In this document: piece after piece, positions 60,662 to 64,000 of the stretch
Numbering within the stretch: position 1 is the first letter of the stretch
Layout: each line of letters begins with the position of its first letter
Assembly: GCF_021134715.1 (NCBI RefSeq)
Contig: NC_060024.1
Location: forward strand, 8,804,001-8,868,000
DNA length: 64,000 nucleotides
Reading direction: 5' to 3'
Origin: Daphnia pulex
Lineage: Eukaryota > Arthropoda > Branchiopoda > Diplostraca > Daphniidae
Notes under the pieces: model-generated
The model's input: the letters and a program-made list of their open reading frames with translations, nothing else
Databases searched by the model: none
Told to the model about the DNA's origin: nothing
Program-made: the position numbers and the translations under genes

Positions 60662-61062
60662 GCCGTCAATCTCTATTCGTGGCGGAGTAATTCCTCTTCT
60701 ACAAGCTCGTGGCCTTACATTTGAACAATTATATTTATCGGTGGAAGTAACGAGTGAAGAAGTCTATCTCATCATCAAGAGCTGCCCGAACATTCGCCGT
60801 TTGCGACTTGTTATAAAAAGTACCGGTCAGGATACTCCTGAACCTGTGGTAGATGATGGCGTCCACTCTTCTCATTGTTCTCCAAAGGAAGTATTTCCGT
60901 TAAGGATGCTGGAAGACATATCTCTTCTGACCTTTTTTTTTCTCCAAACCCCATCTTCGCTATTCCACGCAAATTGTTGCTATTGCTTTTGTATACAGTG
61001 ATTTCCATAGAAAAGTGTTTTACTCTTGATGACCAAATGATTGAGGAAGCTTGCACTAAATA
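60662..61062 (+). pseudogene. Leucine-rich-repeat (F-box/LRR-like) gene fragment, frameshifted
   Basis: The first frame reads VIPLLQARGLTFEQLYLSVE, then VYLIIKSCPNIRRLRL and FPLRMLEDISLLT, a pattern of LRRs as in F-box/LRR proteins. After the run of nine T at about 60931-60940 the LRR-like reading continues only in another frame (KLLLLLLYTVISIEKCFTLD, DQMIEEACTK, stop at 61061). No start region or F-box is present upstream. This looks like the frameshifted 3' end of an LRR gene. Intron-mediated joining across the T run cannot be excluded. Confidence 0.45.
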
Positions 61063-61199
61063 AAAAACAGTTTCAAGTATTTGACAAAGTTAAACTTTTA
61101 CGGTTGTTCTAATGTGAGCCAGAAAGGCATCGATTTCTTCTTGAACGAAGCGAATCCTTTGGACGAAATTTCTTTAAAAGAATGTGAACCTTGAGCGTA

Positions 61200-62240
61200 T
61201 GAAAACCATGGCTCAAGAGAAGCATTGGAATTCGGTAAAAATAACTGTTGAAGATTAGAGGTGATCGCAGAGTGAGATGGGCGGACAGAAATGCGATCCA
61301 ATATTTCTTTTAAAAGTTTCGTTTCCTGTTCGAACACTTTTTCTTTATGTTTATATCTTTAAAAAGAAAAAAGAATATTGTTTTTGTCAAAATTCTTTTT
61401 ATCTGTGGTACTCAAGAAATATTAAATAAATTCAATTTTAACATCTATGTTTTCATACTTTATTCTACAAAATTTTTATAGGTTTCAATTCAGGGAATGG
61501 CTACACTCATTCCGATAAGCTAAACAAATCTAATTTTGTGTTTGTATTTTATTCAGGACATGATTTTCATTAATTTGTTGTAAGTTTGCTTAAATGTCCG
61601 TTGTAATTTCTAATTTGGTCAAACTAGATTTCTCTTCCTTCAAGCTCTGATGTTAGAAATATTGGCGTCGTTCTCAGGTGATATCCAACTTTGATAGGTC
61701 GACTGGGCTCTGTTGGTGCTGGACTGGTGAAGGTATTCGTTGCTACTGGTGTTTCGTTTGATGCTGGAAAGGTAGGTTGTGTACGGAATTCAATGTGTCT
61801 GTTTCATTTTACAATTGAACTTCATTCCACACCTTCTTAATGGGTGTAAATTTAAATAAGCCTTACACTACATTTATTCAATTAGGACATGATTTTCATT
61901 ACTTGTAAGTTCGCTTTTATGTTCGTTGAAGTAATTTAGACTGGACATTAAACTTAATTTATCTTTTTTATTCTAAGTGCTGATGTTAAAAATATTTGCA
62001 TCGTTTTAACAACGGGTGATCCTACCTACTACTTTAATTTAATCGCTTTAACTGTGAGACAGGACACGAGAAGAAAGGGATGTTTATTATTTTTTATTAT
62101 TTGCTGATGTATTTGCAATTTACTTTTTTTGTTGTTGTGTGGATTGAGAAATTTAGTTCGTTTTCGTTTCTTAATTTTAATTTTATCGATTCACGCGAGT
62201 TGTAAAAGAAATCTGGCAATGGTGCATCGCGTTCAATGAA
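61200..62240 (+). repeat. Dispersed duplicated segment, copy 2
   Basis: Counterpart of 57530-58206. Opens with ATGGCTCAAGAGAAGCATTG and a GT donor-like site, then the conserved AGAGGTGATCGCAG. It contains an internal tandem duplication: the block GGACATGATTTTCATTA...TAAGTT(C/T)GCTT occurs at 61556-61592 and again at 61885-61917. It ends shortly before the inverted-repeat element. Confidence 0.6.
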
Positions 62241-62265
62241 ATTATTCTGTTCGCGCTGGTCGGAC

Positions 62266-62346
62266 CTATTGCCATGCCGGTCCGACAGGGCAATAGCCAT
62301 AGGGGGCTATTGCCCTGTCAGTGTTAATAACCCCATCTAGCGACGG
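62266..62346 (+). repeat. Left terminal inverted repeat
   Basis: Starts CTATTGCCATGCCGGTCC and ends CATCTAGCGACGG. The hairpin arms are at 62284-62298 and 62305-62319. The inner end carries a CTCF-like CATCTAGCG word. Confidence 0.75.
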
Positions 62347-63915
62347 CTATTGCATTTCACATTACGTATGTACACTTTTACCTTGGTCTAGGCCTATTGC
62401 ACCCCGCGGAGTCCTTTTTTAAAATTAACTCCGTCACGACTAACGAATCGTGTTAGTGTTATCATGTATGAGTAAAATTATGTGCAAAATTCTTTGTTAC
62501 AAACTATTATGGATATGATGATTCTTATATCTATGACTGTTATTGAATTCTCAGGTTAGATAACCATAGTTATTGTAAGCGTTTTTTCATCTCGTTCAGT
62601 GCATATAAGTAATCTTGTTTTTGCTCTTGTTGTTCGTAAGATAAAAACATTTTCGGTGGCTCTTAACTTATAAAAATCGAATAGAGAGAGATAGTACACA
62701 GCCATGAGTGACGGTAAACACACTCTTTGGTTAAATTAGAAGCAATGTATAGGACGATAGAACTTTATAATTAAAATTCTATAAATTAAACTTTATAAAC
62801 TAAAAATTTTTAATGACGCATGATACAAAGGTAGATTTCAATGTCACGTGATGTCACGGTATAAGACCGATCCTTAAAAATTCAGTGGGCTTTCCGTTTT
62901 GGTAAAAAAGTTTAACTTTATTTGTTTATCATTACATTAGGCTGTTTAAAAAATTATCGACCCGGTGGAAGAGAAGCATTCAAAAAGTGAAACGATTGAG
63001 TGCAACGGGCGTGAACCAGTTTTATTTTTTTAAGTATCAGCCTATCATGATGGCAATATTTCCTGTGTTGATGATTTTTTTTTGTGTTGACTAATTCCGT
63101 TAATTCTCTCAGACGTAAGAGGGTGAACGGTGAACCATGCGCAGCCAGTTCTGCATAAAACGGGAGTCCCGTTGGTCCCATCTTTCTTGTTCGATTCACG
63201 CGTAACGTGGGAATCAATCAGCAGAAAAGGGGGAAATGGTGAGTCACGTTGCTGGTCGATGTTTATTCAAGGTCGTAAACAACCCCCCGCACCCCATTCT
63301 GACTTCTGAGAACTCCGGCTCAACCTTCAGCCAAACAAGGTCAAGGGGGGAGATTGAGGGTGACTCAGTCTGTTGTTGTAAATGAAACCATGTAATTTAC
63401 ATGCTTTAAATGATAACGCATTTGTTTTGTTTACAAAAAACAAAACACAATAAATGCGTTTCCTTTTTCAAGAATATGTTTTACTATATAAACAAGTTTT
63501 TAAAACTATTCATCAGAGCAATAGATTGCTCTGCTATTCACCCATAATGATACAAAATTTTATAAAATATCCTCCTGAATTAATAATATTCCCTAGCTTA
63601 CTTTAATTAAACACAAATTTCAAATTGAGGTTTGATATTACGAAAACAAATTTTAAAATATATTCTGTGATAGCTTTGCAGTTTACAATATAACGTCCCA
63701 TATTATAACTTACAAGGTCGTTAACTTAATTCTACATAGCATTCATATGGATGGATTCAGAAAGGCTACCATTTTTTTTAGACTTTTGTTCTTCATATCA
63801 TGGTATTTTTATTTTTCTTTTATGAAAAAAAATCGCAAACATCCCTTCCCCTTGCTAACGCGGGTGAGCTGAATTCTAGTTAGCATTCGTTTGGATTCAA
63901 ACAGGCTACCAAAAG

Positions 63916-63996
63916 CCGTCACTAGATGGGGGTTTCAGCACTGACAGGGCAATAGCCCTCTATGGCTATTGCCCTGTCGGACCGGCATGGCAATAG
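63916..63996 (-). repeat. Right terminal inverted repeat
   Basis: Reverse complement of the left end with about six mismatches, ending CGGCATGGCAATAG four bases before the window edge. It has the same internal hairpin and CTCF-like word (CACTAGATGG). Confidence 0.75.
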
Positions 63997-64000
63997 ATTT

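Larger units (their letters stand above)
62266..63996. mobile_element. 1.73-kb terminal-inverted-repeat element (non-autonomous DNA transposon-like)
   Basis: The 81 bp at 62266-62346 and the 81 bp at 63916-63996 are inverted copies, differing at about six positions by eye. Each end contains a 15-bp hairpin (GACAGGGCAATAGCC, six-base loop, GGCTATTGCCCTGTC). No transposase is visible between them. The only sizeable open frame (62954-63217, minus, 87 aa) has no recognisable motif. Near the right end the words TAGCATTC...GGATTCA...AGGCTACC occur twice (63738-63771, 63882-63910). Flanking bases (GGAC left, ATTT right) show no clear target-site duplication. A fragment of a related element lies at 58360-58455. 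Confidence 0.72.

Noticed and set aside
62954-63217. 87-codon minus-strand frame inside the inverted-repeat element as a transposase remnant
   Set aside because: No catalytic motif, zinc finger or HTH pattern visible. Too short and unremarkable to support a call.
1-64000. CRISPR arrays, prokaryotic operons, phage or organelle sequence
   Set aside because: None seen. Spliced genes, GT-AG introns and AATAAA signals indicate nuclear eukaryotic DNA throughout.

Overview
The window looks like arthropod nuclear DNA, most likely a branchiopod crustacean such as Daphnia. The sequence shows compact genes with short GT-AG introns, AT-rich spacers full of homopolymer runs, long CAG/CAA (polyQ) tracts, a gustatory-receptor-type pseudogene and a secreted EB-like Cys-rich gene. 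No cellular RNA gene, CRISPR array or prokaryotic feature was seen. Exon boundaries were worked out by hand from splice sites and reading phase. All phases close for the intact genes described.

Layout. 1-9.2 kb: the 5' part of a minus-strand gene for a secreted Cys-rich protein, with introns of 2 and 4.2 kb; it runs off the left edge. 10.7-12.5 kb: RFXANK/ANKRA2-type ankyrin gene (+) converging on LSM6 (-). 13.4-21.2 kb: large polyQ-rich MBD5/6-type gene (+), head-to-head with LSM6. 23.1-24.2 kb: a five-exon gene for a secreted, furin-processed, 8-cysteine factor that I cannot assign to a family; this is the best candidate for something new. 24.7-26.3 kb: KANSL2 (+), converging on Cdk2 (-, 26.5-27.8 kb), which shares a divergent promoter containing an E2F site with an intronless Golgi alpha-mannosidase I (+, 28.7-30.3 kb). 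30.8-32.7 kb: long-chain acyl-CoA dehydrogenase. 35.3-39.6 kb: KANSL1. 41.3-45.2 kb: cyclin T. 49.2-51.7 kb: MFSD6-like transporter (-), with a decayed tandem partial copy downstream at 47.8-48.5 kb. 53.0-54.5 kb: gustatory-receptor pseudogene. 55.2-56.6 kb: intronless coiled-coil plus RRM-like orphan. 57-64 kb: repeat-rich, with a duplicated segment, an LRR pseudogene and a 1.73-kb terminal-inverted-repeat element ending 4 bases before the window edge.

Functional themes. Two subunits of the same chromatin complex (NSL: KANSL1 and KANSL2) lie about 9 kb apart. They sit among transcription and cell-cycle genes (cyclin T of P-TEFb, Cdk2, an MBD5/6 protein, an RFX-complex ankyrin protein). A CTCF-like motif (CATCTAGCGG and variants) recurs in the spacers between genes and also in both ends of the inverted-repeat element.
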